From the NCBI GenBank assembly GCA_902825875.1, contig CADECP010000012.1, positions 76,514 to 140,513 on the forward strand: a stretch of DNA of 64,000 bases, written 5' to 3'. This document shows, one piece after another, positions 18,612-27,870 of this stretch. Position numbers and translations under genes: made by a program. The number at the start of each line of letters is the position of its first letter. Within the stretch, counting starts at the first letter, position 1. The notes under the pieces were generated by a model that made no database searches, was not told the DNA's origin, and saw only the letters and a list, made by a program, of their open reading frames with translations. This DNA comes from an uncultured Acidobacteriota bacterium. Lineage in GTDB: Bacteria; Acidobacteriota; Blastocatellia; RBC074.

Positions 18612-20158
18612 ACTTTTGACAGCCTCCACTGACTCCATCGCACCGACCAAATGCCGAACAAAATCGCCGTTGTCAGCAAAAACAGTGGCAGAGGAGAAAC
18701 TCCGTGAGCCGAAAAGCCTCCGTACTGGCCGCCCAGGTTTTGCATGGTCGTCAGCACAGGCAATTTGAATCCGCCGATAAATACATTCAGCAAAGGATCA
18801 AACACGCCCAACCCACGTTCGACATCGCGGTACATCGCCAGACACCACGATTGAGCCGCTGCCGCCACGACAATGAAGTACGCAATCGCGCGCGGCAATT
18901 TCACCAAAACCGTCGCCGCCAAAATGAACAGCAGCGGAAACGCCGGAGCGAAATACCGAATGCCGCTGTTGAATTGCAGCCGCGAATACCCGACGCAACT
19001 GAAGAAAATCCACAGCGCCAGGCTCAGCGCCGCCAGCGAAATCAATTGAAACGCTTCCATACGCCTTTCCTGCCGATGCGCCCACCAGGCAATCAACGCC
19101 AGCAAAAACAGCGGACAACTGGTGAACAGTCCGTAGCGGTAATCCACCAGCAACGCCAGCAACAAATCCGGCTGCGGCAAACTGAAGCCTTGATAGCCTT
19201 GTTCGATGTAAGCGACTTTCGGCATCCAGTGCTGAGCAGGCAAAAACGGATTGCCGAAACTTCGCCATTGATAAAACCACAGCAAACCAACCGGCGGCAG
19301 AGTTCCCGCGACATACCAAGCTCCGTGCCGAACCACGTCGGCAATCGAAGCTTCGCGCCAGCGTTTGGCCAGCCCGTAAACGAAAAGACCCAGCAACATC
19401 ACCACTCCGCTGTAATCCATCAACAACGCCGTTCCGCCGAACACTCCGCCGAGAAAGAATCGCGTGCTCGATTTCCATCGCTGATTGCTGCTGGGATTCC
19501 ACAGCAAGACCAGCCCGAAAAACGCCGCGTTGGCCATCAACATGTTCTGATTCAAAAACCCCGTGCGGAAAAACACCGGAGTTCCGATTCCATAAAGCAG
19601 CGACAACCAAACAGCCGTTTTGTCCGAGGCGAAGACTTTCCGCAACACATAAAACATCACCACCACGCCGAGCGCCGAAATCGGAGCCATGCACAGCATC
19701 TGCGTTATCACCGCCGCCAATCCGAATTTGATGTCGTAACCGCGCAGCCACGATTGTTTGAAAAATTCGCGCGCCATCGGCCACGGCGAATTGTAATTCG
19801 GCGGTTCGGCCATTCCGCTGGTCATGCGTTGATGCTGAACTCGCGCGACGATTCGATTCACCACCGGAGCAAATAGCGCATACGGAACCGCCGCCACCAT
19901 CGAAGCTCCCGGATTGTTGTTGATGTGCCAACCGTAGCCTTCTTTTTCAAACAGGTCCGGATGCAAATTGGCGTATTCGTCCACGCGAAACGAAAAGTGA
20001 TCGCCCAACGCCAGCGCCGGATAAATTTCGCGCACGGTGTTCGTCGCAAAATGCAGCGCGAACACAATCCAACACGTCAGAAACAATCGCCACGCCAAAC
20101 CGCGCGTCGTGAATCGCCAGCTTTCAATTTCCGTCACCGACGCCTTTTGATCCGTCAT
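18608..20158 (-). CDS. Polytopic membrane glycosyltransferase-like protein (GT-C fold)
   Basis: A 516-residue membrane protein with about 10-12 hydrophobic segments. After the first segment, SFRVDEYANLHPDLFEKEGYG supplies acidic residues in the first periplasmic loop, as in GT-C enzymes, and NNNPGASMVAAVPYALF follows. No family-specific match comes to mind beyond the general GT-C layout. ATG 20158 shares bases with the TGA of the flippase gene; a longer reading to 20239 overlaps that gene and is unlikely. It lies between the flippase and the phosphoribosyltransferase genes, consistent with use of a lipid-linked sugar donor. Confidence 0.75.
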   Translation of the reverse strand: MTDQKASVTEIESWRFTTRGLAWRLFLTCWIVFALHFATNTVREIYPALALGDHFSFRVDEYANLHPDLFEKEGYGWHINNNPGASMVAAVPYALFAPVVNRIVARVQHQRMTSGMAEPPNYNSPWPMAREFFKQSWLRGYDIKFGLAAVITQMLCMAPISALGVVVMFYVLRKVFASDKTAVWLSLLYGIGTPVFFRTGFLNQNMLMANAAFFGLVLLWNPSSNQRWKSSTRFFLGGVFGGTALLMDYSGVVMLLGLFVYGLAKRWREASIADVVRHGAWYVAGTLPPVGLLWFYQWRSFGNPFLPAQHWMPKVAYIEQGYQGFSLPQPDLLLALLVDYRYGLFTSCPLFLLALIAWWAHRQERRMEAFQLISLAALSLALWIFFSCVGYSRLQFNSGIRYFAPAFPLLFILAATVLVKLPRAIAYFIVVAAAAQSWCLAMYRDVERGLGVFDPLLNVFIGGFKLPVLTTMQNLGGQYGGFSAHGVSPLPLFLLTTAILFGIWSVRWSQWRLSKV

Positions 20159-21417
20159 CAATGAACCACCTCCGACAATTCCCTGCCCGACAAATTCACG
20201 CCGCTCGCCAGATTCAATCGCCGCCTGGCAAACCACCACGCGCTGACCGCAATCAAAATTTCCGTCGCAAACAATCCTGCCGCCGCTCCGCCGACGCCTG
20301 CTGTCGAATATCCAACTGGGATCAAAATCATCGCGGCAACCGCTCCAATCAGCGCCGTCAACATTTCAGCCGTTTGATGTCCAGCGGCGATCAAGCCAAA
20401 GCGGTAATGTCCGCTGATGGCCGCCACGGCGCAAACGCCTGCGAACCATTGCAAAGCCACTCCCGCCGCGCTGAACTTTTCTCCGTAAACGATTCTGACA
20501 ACCAACGGAGCGACCGCAACCCAGATGCCTGCTCCCACGACTGCCGCCAACAACACCAACTTCATCGAACGAGCAATCAGCGCCGCGAACGATCCGTCGC
20601 CAACCGCCCAAGCCCGTGACATCGCGGGCAGCAGGTTGAAAAAGTACAACCAAACGAAAGTGTGAAGCGCCATCAAAATTCGCATCGCTCCGCCGAAATA
20701 ACCCACATCTTCTGCCGAAGCGATCAAGCCCAGAATCAACGTCGCCCCGCTCATTTTCACCACCCAGAAAATCTGGCTTAACCCAATGGTCATTCCTTCG
20801 CGCAACAGTTGCGGCGAAACTTGCCATCGCAACCGTAGGCTGCCGCTCAATCGGCGGCGGTACATCCAAACGCCGAACAGTGCGGCGCTGGCCAAACCGA
20901 TGGTTTCCGCAACTCCAACCAGCCAGATTTGCGGCGCGTTTCGCACCAGCGCAAAAACCAATCCGGCAAACACCACCTGCCGGATGACTTGAATCGCCGC
21001 TACGGTCTGCATTCGGTCGTGGCCTTGAAACACCCACTGCAACAGCAACGGCATCGCCAACAGGCTCAATCCGTAAACCAGCAGGAGCTTCGTTTGAACA
21101 GCCGTGCGATCAAAAGCCAGAGCGAAAACGACCAGCGCGCCGTACAACACAACAGCCAACAAAATCCGCACCAGCACGATTTCGGAAACCAGCGCCGAAG
21201 TTCGTTCCGGCGATTTGGCGATTTCGCGCGCGCCGAAGGGATTAAAGCCTTGTTCGACAATCAACCCTGCGCACATCACCGCCGCCGCAGCGAATTCGAT
21301 GTAGCCGAATCCTTCTGGACCAGCGACGCGCGCCAGATAAGCAAACGCAGCAAAGGTCAGCACCTTCGCTGCGATTTCGGCTCCGGCTAATGACAGGAAA
21401 TTTTTGAACAAAGTCAA
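20158..21417 (-). CDS. Oligosaccharide flippase family protein (Wzx-like)
   Basis: A 419-residue MOP-superfamily transporter with about 12-14 membrane helices. The start FKNFLSLAGAEIAAKVLTFAAF and YLARVAGPEGFGYIEFA are typical of Wzx/RfbX flippases, which move undecaprenyl-linked repeat units to the outer face of the inner membrane. The start codon appears to be TTG (21417), six bases after the stop of the radical SAM gene; no better start is present. No Wzy polymerase or chain-length regulator is obvious in the window, so polymerisation may be encoded elsewhere or be done by one of the membrane GT-C proteins. Confidence 0.88.
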   Translation of the reverse strand: MTLFKNFLSLAGAEIAAKVLTFAAFAYLARVAGPEGFGYIEFAAAAVMCAGLIVEQGFNPFGAREIAKSPERTSALVSEIVLVRILLAVVLYGALVVFALAFDRTAVQTKLLLVYGLSLLAMPLLLQWVFQGHDRMQTVAAIQVIRQVVFAGLVFALVRNAPQIWLVGVAETIGLASAALFGVWMYRRRLSGSLRLRWQVSPQLLREGMTIGLSQIFWVVKMSGATLILGLIASAEDVGYFGGAMRILMALHTFVWLYFFNLLPAMSRAWAVGDGSFAALIARSMKLVLLAAVVGAGIWVAVAPLVVRIVYGEKFSAAGVALQWFAGVCAVAAISGHYRFGLIAAGHQTAEMLTALIGAVAAMILIPVGYSTAGVGGAAAGLFATEILIAVSAWWFARRRLNLASGVNLSGRELSEVVH

Positions 21418-21423
21418 AACTCG

Positions 21424-22578
21424 TTAGCTTTGCGACGGCAACACAGGCAGCGACATTTTGCCGCCCGCTTTGTAATCGGCGCGTTCGCCGACCGGCAGAG
21501 GTTCAGGCTTTTGCCAGACCTTCGCGCCGACCATCGCTTTGGCCAGTTGCACCGGTTGGAACGTGATGCTCGGCCACATGAAGATTTCGTTCGTGCAGTA
21601 ACACTCTTTGGCGCTGATCGAAGCTCGCAGTTGTCTGGCCTCTTCCGAATGCCAGATTTCCATAAACGATTTTTTCCGCAGATTGCCGATAGGTTTGTGC
21701 TGCTCGCACAACCCGACGTCGCCGTTGGCGTTGACGACGACGCTCAGCACACCGGCTCGGCAAGGCACGACCTGTCGCTGCTGTTTGGCGGTTTCGACTT
21801 TCGCCCATTGCAACATCGGTTCGACGATACTGCCGTAGCGGCTTTCTTCGCGCGGCGCCCACAGCCGCTGAACGTATTCGTAAAGCGATTGGTACTCGAT
21901 CAGCTTCGGCCCTTGCAGCGAGGGGTTTTTCCGGTCGCCGCGAATCAGCGCCAGATTGTGATGCGACATTTGCGGGCAACGCTCGTACAGGTATGTCGTC
22001 AGCCGTCGAATCTCGTCCATGTTTTCCGAAGTCGCCGTCGAAATCGAATGAATCTGCAAGCGCGAATCTTCTTTCTGCAATTCCACCAGCGCGTCGTACG
22101 TTTCCATCGAGCGTTTGAACGCGCCGGGCGAGACGCGAAACCGGTCGTGAAACTCTTCCATTCCGTCCAGCGACAATTCGATGGCGAAAATCTTCAGGCT
22201 TTTTTCTTTGAGCGTTTCCCGAATCTGCGCGATGGTTTTGTCGGTGTACCAGCCGTTGCTGGGAACGTAAATTTCTTTGACGCCGTTTTGCTGTATGAAC
22301 TGGCGACAGATTGCGCCGAATTCTTTTCGCAAAAACGGCTCGCCGCCTGACAGATTCAGGTTTTCAATCGGCCCAAGTTCTTTCGACAAACTGACGATTT
22401 CCTCAAAACTCAGGTCGTCGCGTTTGTTCAAATTCGACCAGTAAAAACAGTGCTCGCATTTCATGTTGCAGATCGAATTGATGAACAGAATCAGAAACGG
22501 CGGACTGGGTACGTCCGGGATGGCCAGACTCTGCCAGTTCAATTTTGCGTGTTTGGCGACTCGGTTAATTAAATCCAT
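21424..22578 (-). CDS. Radical SAM/SPASM domain protein
   Basis: A 384-residue radical SAM enzyme. The cluster motif is [13 protein letters not shown] with C37, C41 and C44, followed by [13 protein letters not shown], the SAM-binding GGE motif. The C-terminal SPASM region has cysteines in [25 protein letters not shown] and [10 protein letters not shown], able to hold auxiliary 4Fe-4S clusters. Such proteins modify peptides or sugars; within glycan loci they have been linked to sugar dehydrogenation or epimerisation. The substrate is not evident and no small precursor peptide was seen next to it. About 230 bases of repeat-rich DNA lie upstream. Confidence 0.88.
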   Translation of the reverse strand: MDLINRVAKHAKLNWQSLAIPDVPSPPFLILFINSICNMKCEHCFYWSNLNKRDDLSFEEIVSLSKELGPIENLNLSGGEPFLRKEFGAICRQFIQQNGVKEIYVPSNGWYTDKTIAQIRETLKEKSLKIFAIELSLDGMEEFHDRFRVSPGAFKRSMETYDALVELQKEDSRLQIHSISTATSENMDEIRRLTTYLYERCPQMSHHNLALIRGDRKNPSLQGPKLIEYQSLYEYVQRLWAPREESRYGSIVEPMLQWAKVETAKQQRQVVPCRAGVLSVVVNANGDVGLCEQHKPIGNLRKKSFMEIWHSEEARQLRASISAKECYCTNEIFMWPSITFQPVQLAKAMVGAKVWQKPEPLPVGERADYKAGGKMSLPVLPSQS

Positions 22579-22596
22579 GTTGGTTTCCTTTTTCCT

Positions 22597-22820
22597 GGAA
22601 CGCGGACGTGCTGCCCGCTGGAGCGCGGACGTGCTGAAAGCCGTCCGCTGCCGGTTCGCGGACGTTCCCGTCCGCCTGTCAAATTAAGTCACTAACGAAA
22701 AGCTCAGTTGTCGTGTGTCGGGCGGACAGAATGTCCGCGAACCAGAGCGGACGGAACGTCCGCGCTCCGGCTAACGTCCGCGCTCCGGCTAACGTCCGCG
22801 CTCCGGCTAACGTCCGCGCC
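22597..22820. repeat. GC-rich GCGGACGT repeat cluster with 18-bp tandem array
   Basis: Several variants of GAGCGCGGACGTGCTG occur at 22597-22677, then GTCGGGCGGACAGAATGTCC at 22717-22736, then a near-perfect tandem array with an 18-bp unit (AACGTCCGCGCTCCGGCT) starting at 22755, 22773 and 22791 plus a partial fourth copy to about 22820. The array runs into the 3' end of the deacetylase gene and supplies its TAG stop (22807-22809). The same sequence family recurs at 33573-33664. Confidence 0.85.
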
Positions 22821-23559
22821 CCAGCATAATTTGTCGCGCGGTTCGCCCCCAACGTCTAAGCTTCAAATATCCATCAAGCTTGCCCGCAACCAGCGACAGC
22901 AACTGCGGCGGCGATTGCAGGTAATACATATCAACTCGCGGCAGCAGATGAAGCGGCTCGCCGTCCGCGCGGCAAAGCTCCGTTGTGCAAGCCGCCGTCA
23001 TCTCTTGTTGCGCGACTTCTTCGGCCTGGCGATTCAAATAGCCGTAGGGATAAGCAAAGCTTTCGACGGCCTGACCAATTCGTTCGCTGATGTCGGAGCA
23101 ACAGCCCGTGATCTCGGCTTCGATTTCCGGCTTCGACAACCGGCGCAAATCGGGATGCGTTCGAGTGTGCGCGCCGATCTCAATTCCCTGCTCGGCCAGT
23201 TCTTTAACTTGCGCCCAGGTCAGCATTCGTTGCGAACCCAATCCGGCAGGCGGAGCGTCCCAATCGTTGCGACCTTCGACGTGACCGCTGATAACAAACA
23301 CCGTCGCCGTGAAGTTGTGTCTGGCAATTTCCGGCATCGCCGATTCGTAAAAGTTGGCAAAGCCATCGTCGAAAGTCAGCACCGCGCAACGTTCAGGCCA
23401 GCGTCTGTTGGCCTGGCGGTGAGCCAACGCTTCTCGCATCGAAATGCCGCGAAAACCGGCTTCGGCCAACGCTTGCATCTGTTCGGCAAAGGTTCGCGGT
23501 GCGATGGAAACCACCGAACCACTGTCGTCAATCGAGTGATAAGTCAGAATAGCCAGCAT
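22807..23559 (-). CDS. Polysaccharide deacetylase family protein
   Basis: A 250-residue NodB-homology (CE4) enzyme. MLAILTYHSIDD at the start, LTFDDGF with D64 and D65, and GAHTRTHPDL with H131 and H135 give the Asp-His-His metal site and catalytic base of the family. No signal peptide, so either cytoplasmic or exported by another route. It would remove N- or O-acetyl groups from glycan, or act on a lipid-linked intermediate. The last residues (GRGR and the stop) are written by the GC-rich repeat array, so the C-terminal tail may be a product of repeat expansion. Confidence 0.88.
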   Translation of the reverse strand: MLAILTYHSIDDSGSVVSIAPRTFAEQMQALAEAGFRGISMREALAHRQANRRWPERCAVLTFDDGFANFYESAMPEIARHNFTATVFVISGHVEGRNDWDAPPAGLGSQRMLTWAQVKELAEQGIEIGAHTRTHPDLRRLSKPEIEAEITGCCSDISERIGQAVESFAYPYGYLNRQAEEVAQQEMTAACTTELCRADGEPLHLLPRVDMYYLQSPPQLLSLVAGKLDGYLKLRRWGRTARQIMLGRGR

Positions 23560-23589
23560 CGTTATTCGTAAGTTTGAGGCATAACTCCG

Positions 23590-24558
23590 TCACCCCCGGT
23601 CGCTACTGCTCCCGGTTCCGTAACACACCGGCCAATCGGTTTTCAGCTTCGGAGCGCCGTTGATGTAACCAACCAACTCTCCCCAAGCCCAGCCGATCAA
23701 CAATCCTGCCGTCAGCGGCAACGCAGCCGCCATCTGCCCGAACGTGCGGCGTTGGCGAAGCATGTTTTTGGCAACTCGCATCAACAAAACCGCTGGCAGC
23801 AAAGGCGCGACAGCCGCGAAAAAGATTCGCTGCGGCATTCCAATCGCGGCAACTCGCGTTTCGGCAAATACTCGCCCCCACTCGGTTCGTTCTCGAAAAG
23901 CTTTGCCCAACGACACAGGCGGGCGATGCTGGTACACCTTCAAACCCGGATCGAGCCGCAGTTCGATGCCGCGTTGGCGCATAGTCCAATGCACTGTGGT
24001 TTCGTGGTATTCGTGGCGCCAGATGTCGCGCACGGTTTCCAGAGCGTCGCGTTTGTACGACACATTCACGTCGGAAACGTATTCGACATCGCCCGACGGC
24101 AACGGACTGCCGTATCGGCCAAAATCGCAATAATACAGCGCCCAGTTCATCGGGCGATCAATTCCGTTTTCAATCGCTCCGCCGATGACGGCGAACGGTT
24201 GCCGGTGAGCCAGCAAAATCTGGTTCACCCAATCGGCTGCCGGAACGGCGTGATCTTCGGTCATGGCGACCACGTCGCCGTTCGCCAAACCAAGCCCAAC
24301 CGCCCTGCGAAGATCGTACAAACGATGCTGGTGCGACGGAACATTCGCCGCCACCGAATCGGCAATCAAATGAAAGTTCACTTCGGGAAATTCCACTTTC
24401 AATTCGCCGATTTCGATAGCCCATTCGTCATACGGCACGATGATTTCGGCGGCAACGGGTTGCACTTGTGGCCGCAATGCCGACAAACAACGCCGCACGG
24501 CTTCTTTGCCGCTGACGACGGTAATCAAAATGGAAAGTTGAATTCCGTTATTTGGCAT
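23590..24558 (-). CDS. Glycosyltransferase family 2 protein with C-terminal membrane segments
   Basis: A 322-residue GT2-type protein. The N-terminal strand QLSILITVVSGKEAVRRCL and the metal-site region VAMTEDHAVPAADW fit the fold, though DxD is replaced by EDH. Residues around 240-300 hold hydrophobic stretches (IFFAAVAPLLPAVLLMRV, LPLTAGLLIGWAWGELVGYI), suggesting a membrane-bound form as in ExoA-like transferases. The start overlaps the end of the next GT2 gene upstream by 11 bases. The last ten residues (YGTGSSSDRG) come from a dispersed repeat also present at 31251-31274. Donor and acceptor unknown. Confidence 0.8.
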   Translation of the reverse strand: MPNNGIQLSILITVVSGKEAVRRCLSALRPQVQPVAAEIIVPYDEWAIEIGELKVEFPEVNFHLIADSVAANVPSHQHRLYDLRRAVGLGLANGDVVAMTEDHAVPAADWVNQILLAHRQPFAVIGGAIENGIDRPMNWALYYCDFGRYGSPLPSGDVEYVSDVNVSYKRDALETVRDIWRHEYHETTVHWTMRQRGIELRLDPGLKVYQHRPPVSLGKAFRERTEWGRVFAETRVAAIGMPQRIFFAAVAPLLPAVLLMRVAKNMLRQRRTFGQMAAALPLTAGLLIGWAWGELVGYINGAPKLKTDWPVCYGTGSSSDRG

Positions 24559-25651
24559 GAACTTTTGGGCTGACGTTTTCCGGCGGAACCGATGATGCCT
24601 GCGGGACGCCTTCCGTTTTCGACGATTGTTTTTCCAGATGATGAGCCGCCGTTCCCCAAATTACGCACAATCCGCAATACCAGAAATACAGCCAGTGCAT
24701 CGGCAAAACTCGCAGCGTAAACCACACGCCCGAATGCGCGATGAAGTAGCGATAAAAATCGAAATTCAGCGCCGACACTGCCGACAGCATCAACAACGCC
24801 ACAACTCCGGCGGCGGGTTGCCACCACATCAAAGGCAACAACGCCAAAGCCAGCCAGGTCAGCGCCACACACACTCGCTGCGAAGATTTTGCGTTCAAGG
24901 TGTTGGCCGCCGCTCCTGCGCGCAACATCAACTTAATCCAGGGAACGCCGCGATCAAAGATGTCAGTTTTCAATATGCTCCACAGCGTCCAGCGTTTCAG
25001 GTGAGTGGCTTTGACCTGCGGAGCCAGCACGATTTGAAACCCGGCAGCGGAAACCCACGTGCCGAGTTCGATGTCTTCTATGGCCGGACGGCGATAACGC
25101 TCTTCGTCAAACCCGCCAAAAGCCAAAAACAGATCGCGCCGCATCGCCCCGCAACCGCTCCAGAAAGTGCTGACCTGACCGGCGTTGATCTGGTGAACGT
25201 AATGGTGAAAGAGGTTTTTGTATTGCGAAAAGAAACTCCGTTCGGCGGGCGTTTCGTCGTACGAACCGACCACGGCGTCAATCGTCGAATCCGCCGTGAA
25301 CACTTCGGCAAACTTTTTCAGAGTGTCGCGGTGAACGACGACATCGGCATCAATGAACACCACATACTTGCCTTTGACACGCGCCACGCCGCGATTGCGC
25401 GCGCGCGCCGGACCGCCGGGGCCTTCAATCCGCATGTACTCAAAACCGTATTGCTTCACGATCGGTTCGACGGGTTCGGTGGAACCGTCGTCCACCACCA
25501 ACACATCGAAATCGTTGAAGTCAGACGCAGCCAGCGCCGCCAAACACTTTTTCAAATACCCCGCAGAGTTATACACAGGCACAACCACCGATAACATCGG
25601 CGATGGAACCGGCGGCTCATTCACGGCTTTGATTTTGTCGTAATCACACAC
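24548..25651 (-). CDS. Glycosyltransferase family 2 protein
   Basis: A 367-residue GT2 enzyme with MLSVVVPVYNSAGYLKKCL, VLVVDDGSTEPVEPIV, GPGGPARARNRGV and the metal-binding DADVVVH. The acceptor-side ED motif is in PAIEDIELGTW. Two or more hydrophobic segments between about 255 and 325 suggest membrane anchoring. It overlaps the downstream GT2 gene, so both are probably made together; membrane-anchored GT2 pairs often add successive sugars. Sugar specificity unknown. Confidence 0.9.
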   Translation of the reverse strand: MCDYDKIKAVNEPPVPSPMLSVVVPVYNSAGYLKKCLAALAASDFNDFDVLVVDDGSTEPVEPIVKQYGFEYMRIEGPGGPARARNRGVARVKGKYVVFIDADVVVHRDTLKKFAEVFTADSTIDAVVGSYDETPAERSFFSQYKNLFHHYVHQINAGQVSTFWSGCGAMRRDLFLAFGGFDEERYRRPAIEDIELGTWVSAAGFQIVLAPQVKATHLKRWTLWSILKTDIFDRGVPWIKLMLRAGAAANTLNAKSSQRVCVALTWLALALLPLMWWQPAAGVVALLMLSAVSALNFDFYRYFIAHSGVWFTLRVLPMHWLYFWYCGLCVIWGTAAHHLEKQSSKTEGVPQASSVPPENVSPKVHAK

Positions 25652-25673
25652 TTGAGTTCTCCAAATTGCTGAG

Positions 25674-26402
25674 TCAACCGTTGCGAAAACGGTAAAACGT
25701 TTTCAGCGCAACAAACCAATCTCTTGCGCCAATTTTTTTTCCCTCTTCCTTGCTGCGTGGGAAATAGCGGATTGGGACTTCTTTGATCTGGCAACCTTGC
25801 GCCAGAACTTTCGCGGAGATTTCGTGATCCAGTTCAAACCCGCTTGTTCGCAATTCGAGCGGTTTGATGATTTCGCGGCGAAACAATTTCAGAGCCGTCA
25901 CCGTGTCGCTCAAGTAATTGCCCGTGCAGAGCAGCGACGCGAAACTCAGACTTTGCCCGCCCAAATAAGCTGGCCACGATTGGCGATCGTGTTTGCCGGT
26001 CAGCAAATTGACCAGCTTGCCGCGTGTGGGGTGTTTCAGATACCGGCTGCCGTAAACCGCGCCAGCGCCATCGAACAAAGCTTGCAACATCGGCACATAA
26101 TCATTCGGATCGTATTCCAGATCGGCGTCTTGAATAATCAAACAATCGCCTGTCGCTTCGGCAATGCCCGCGCGAACCGCAGCGCCTTTGCCTTGATTCG
26201 GTCGCTGGCTAATCAATTTCACATCCGGGAATTGCTGCACGATTTCAGCCGTGCGGTCTTTTGAACAGTCGTCAATGACGATGATTTCCTTATCCAGGTT
26301 GAACTGCGACAAATCCACGGCCAGCACTTTTTCCAGCAATGCGCCGATGAACTGTTCTTCGTTATATGCCGGGATGATGACGGAAAGTTTGTTGATGCCC
26401 AT
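25674..26402 (-). CDS. Glycosyltransferase family 2, DPM1-like
   Basis: A 242-residue GT2 enzyme with LSVIIPAYNEEQFIG, IIVIDDCSKDRTAEIV, RPNQGKGAAVRAGI and metal-binding DADLEYDP, the pattern of polyprenyl-phosphate mannosyl/glucosyl synthases. The section YLSDTVTALKLFRREII...PIRYFPRS aligns by eye with the C-terminal half of the CofD fusion protein (27814-29868), so the two share a GT2 ancestor. The 5' end overlaps the nucleotidyltransferase gene by 41 bases. Likely makes a lipid-linked sugar for the GT-C transferases. Confidence 0.88.
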   Translation of the reverse strand: MGINKLSVIIPAYNEEQFIGALLEKVLAVDLSQFNLDKEIIVIDDCSKDRTAEIVQQFPDVKLISQRPNQGKGAAVRAGIAEATGDCLIIQDADLEYDPNDYVPMLQALFDGAGAVYGSRYLKHPTRGKLVNLLTGKHDRQSWPAYLGGQSLSFASLLCTGNYLSDTVTALKLFRREIIKPLELRTSGFELDHEISAKVLAQGCQIKEVPIRYFPRSKEEGKKIGARDWFVALKTFYRFRNG

Positions 26403-27141
26403 TGGCCAAATACGTTTCGATCAATTTCAAATCGGCTTTGGTGTTGATGCCGATGGTTTCAATTTCAGCGTGAGCCGGAAACGTGCGAACACGTTGTTGC
26501 TGTCCGGTCAGCCAGGGAATGAACGGCAGGAAATTTCGTTCCTGAGTTGCGCTGCCAGTGACGGCTTCGTGCGAAAAACGCGGCAACAAATCCAGGTAAG
26601 CAGCGCGCGTCAGACAAAACAATCCTAAATCACCTTCACCGAGTTCGGGCATGTCGTCGGCTTCGCGGCGCTGTTTCAATCCGACGATGTCGCCCAATTC
26701 GTTTCGCTCAAAATGAATGTAAGGTTCGGGCTTGGTTGCCGTAGGCATCACCATTGCGGAATCTGCTTCGCCAGCCATTTCCGCCAAACGACGAACCGTG
26801 CGCGGATGAACTGCAACCTGATCGCACCAGGTGATCCAGATTTGATCGTGTTGATGCTGTCGCACGCGCTCAGTCGGAATCAGAATCGCGTCCAGCATTC
26901 CGGTCGGAGATTCCTGCACTTCAAAATCCACAGGCAAGCCCAGATTCGCACAATGCGCTTCGACTCGTTCGATGGCCGCCGGATGCAATACCAGCACAAA
27001 GCGGCTGACCACAGGCGCGTAAAGTTCAAAAAGATAATCCAGCATCGGTCGGCCATTGACCGGATAAAGCAATTTGGGTGTGTCGGCTTGCAACCGCGAA
27101 CCCAACCCGGCAGCCGGAATTATCAACAATCGTTTGGTCAT
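26362..27141 (-). CDS. Sugar-phosphate nucleotidyltransferase family protein
   Basis: A 259-residue NTP transferase. RLLIIPAAGLGSRLQADTPKLL carries the nucleotide loop (AAGLGSRL) and the conserved lysine K24; NGRPMLDYLFELY follows. A metal-binding region is seen in WITWCDQVAVHP, where the common GD is CD. It would activate a sugar-1-phosphate or a related phosphorylated compound. It ends inside the DPM1-like GT2 gene and begins at the stop of the HAD phosphatase gene, forming a tight unit. The base and sugar used cannot be told from the sequence. Confidence 0.85.
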   Translation of the reverse strand: MTKRLLIIPAAGLGSRLQADTPKLLYPVNGRPMLDYLFELYAPVVSRFVLVLHPAAIERVEAHCANLGLPVDFEVQESPTGMLDAILIPTERVRQHQHDQIWITWCDQVAVHPRTVRRLAEMAGEADSAMVMPTATKPEPYIHFERNELGDIVGLKQRREADDMPELGEGDLGLFCLTRAAYLDLLPRFSHEAVTGSATQERNFLPFIPWLTGQQQRVRTFPAHAEIETIGINTKADLKLIETYLANGHQQTFRHHPGI

Positions 27142-27785
27142 TGAGCGTAATTCAGTTTCGCCAGCAGCGTTCGCACATCAGGGAAACTGCCGATGAATTG
27201 TTCGTGTTCGGTTCTGACGCCGCTTCGCACCGAAGCCGTGTAAGCTCGTGAAGCGGCGGCGGCGGCCAATCCGGCGTGGCTGTCTTCGACGATCAAGGTT
27301 CGATTCGGAGCAACTCCGGCTCGTTCCATTGCCGCCAGATAAATTTCCGGCGCGGGCTTTCCTGCCGTCACATCTTCTCCGGTGACGATGATCGAAAAAC
27401 TTTCGCCCCAGCCGAATCGCCCCAACACCATCGCTGTGGTTTCGCGCGAAGCGCCGGTTCCCAATGCCAGCCGCGATTTCGCTGCGGTCAACCGGCCAAT
27501 ACATTCGGCGCTGTCGTGAAAGGCGATTTTTTCCGTCGTCAGATACAACCGCGCTCGCTCCTGTTTGAACTTCACCCACTCGGCAAGCTGTTCGGCAGTC
27601 GGTTTAAGCGGCGCAGTGACTTCGGCAACCACTTCCGTCGTTTTGCGTCCGGCGATTTCTTCGTAAGCCGGGCCGACAATTCCTGCCAACATCCACGTGT
27701 CGTCATACGCGCGACGATGACATTCCGTCGTATCCACCAGCACTCCGTCCATATCGAAAATCAACAGATCAAAATCAGTCATCAC
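27138..27785 (-). CDS. HAD-superfamily hydrolase, beta-phosphoglucomutase-like
   Basis: A 215-residue HAD phosphatase with a cap. Motif I is LLIFDMDGVLVDTTE (nucleophile D11 and acid D13), motif II is LGTGASRET, motif III the lysine in TAGKPAPEIY, and motif IV VEDSHAGLAAAAAS. It resembles phosphoglycolate phosphatases and beta-phosphoglucomutases, acting on small phosphorylated sugars in the cytoplasm. The end overlaps the nucleotidyltransferase start (ATGA). Two ATG codons occur in a row at the start; either may be used. Pairing with a nucleotidyltransferase suggests it provides or removes a sugar phosphate for activation. Confidence 0.88.
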   Translation of the reverse strand: MMTDFDLLIFDMDGVLVDTTECHRRAYDDTWMLAGIVGPAYEEIAGRKTTEVVAEVTAPLKPTAEQLAEWVKFKQERARLYLTTEKIAFHDSAECIGRLTAAKSRLALGTGASRETTAMVLGRFGWGESFSIIVTGEDVTAGKPAPEIYLAAMERAGVAPNRTLIVEDSHAGLAAAAASRAYTASVRSGVRTEHEQFIGSFPDVRTLLAKLNYAQ

Positions 27786-27810
27786 TCTCCTTGAGTCTGG
27801 AAAACCTGAC

Positions 27811-27870
27811 CTCTCAAGACTTCCCCAGACCTCTCAAGACTTCTCCAGACTTCTCAAGACTTCCCCAAGC
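27811..27870. repeat. Three 20-bp direct repeats at a gene 3' end
   Basis: CTCTCAAGACTTCCCCAGAC at 27811, CTCTCAAGACTTCTCCAGAC at 27831 and TTCTCAAGACTTCCCCAAGC at 27851 are tandem copies with few differences. They encode the tail and stop codon of the CofD-fusion gene; since 20 is not a multiple of three, each copy is read in a different frame. Confidence 0.9.

Noticed and set aside
22708-23571. Plus-strand frame with repeated TSALRL units
   Set aside because: The repeats are the translated 18-bp GC-rich array; the rest is antisense to the deacetylase gene.
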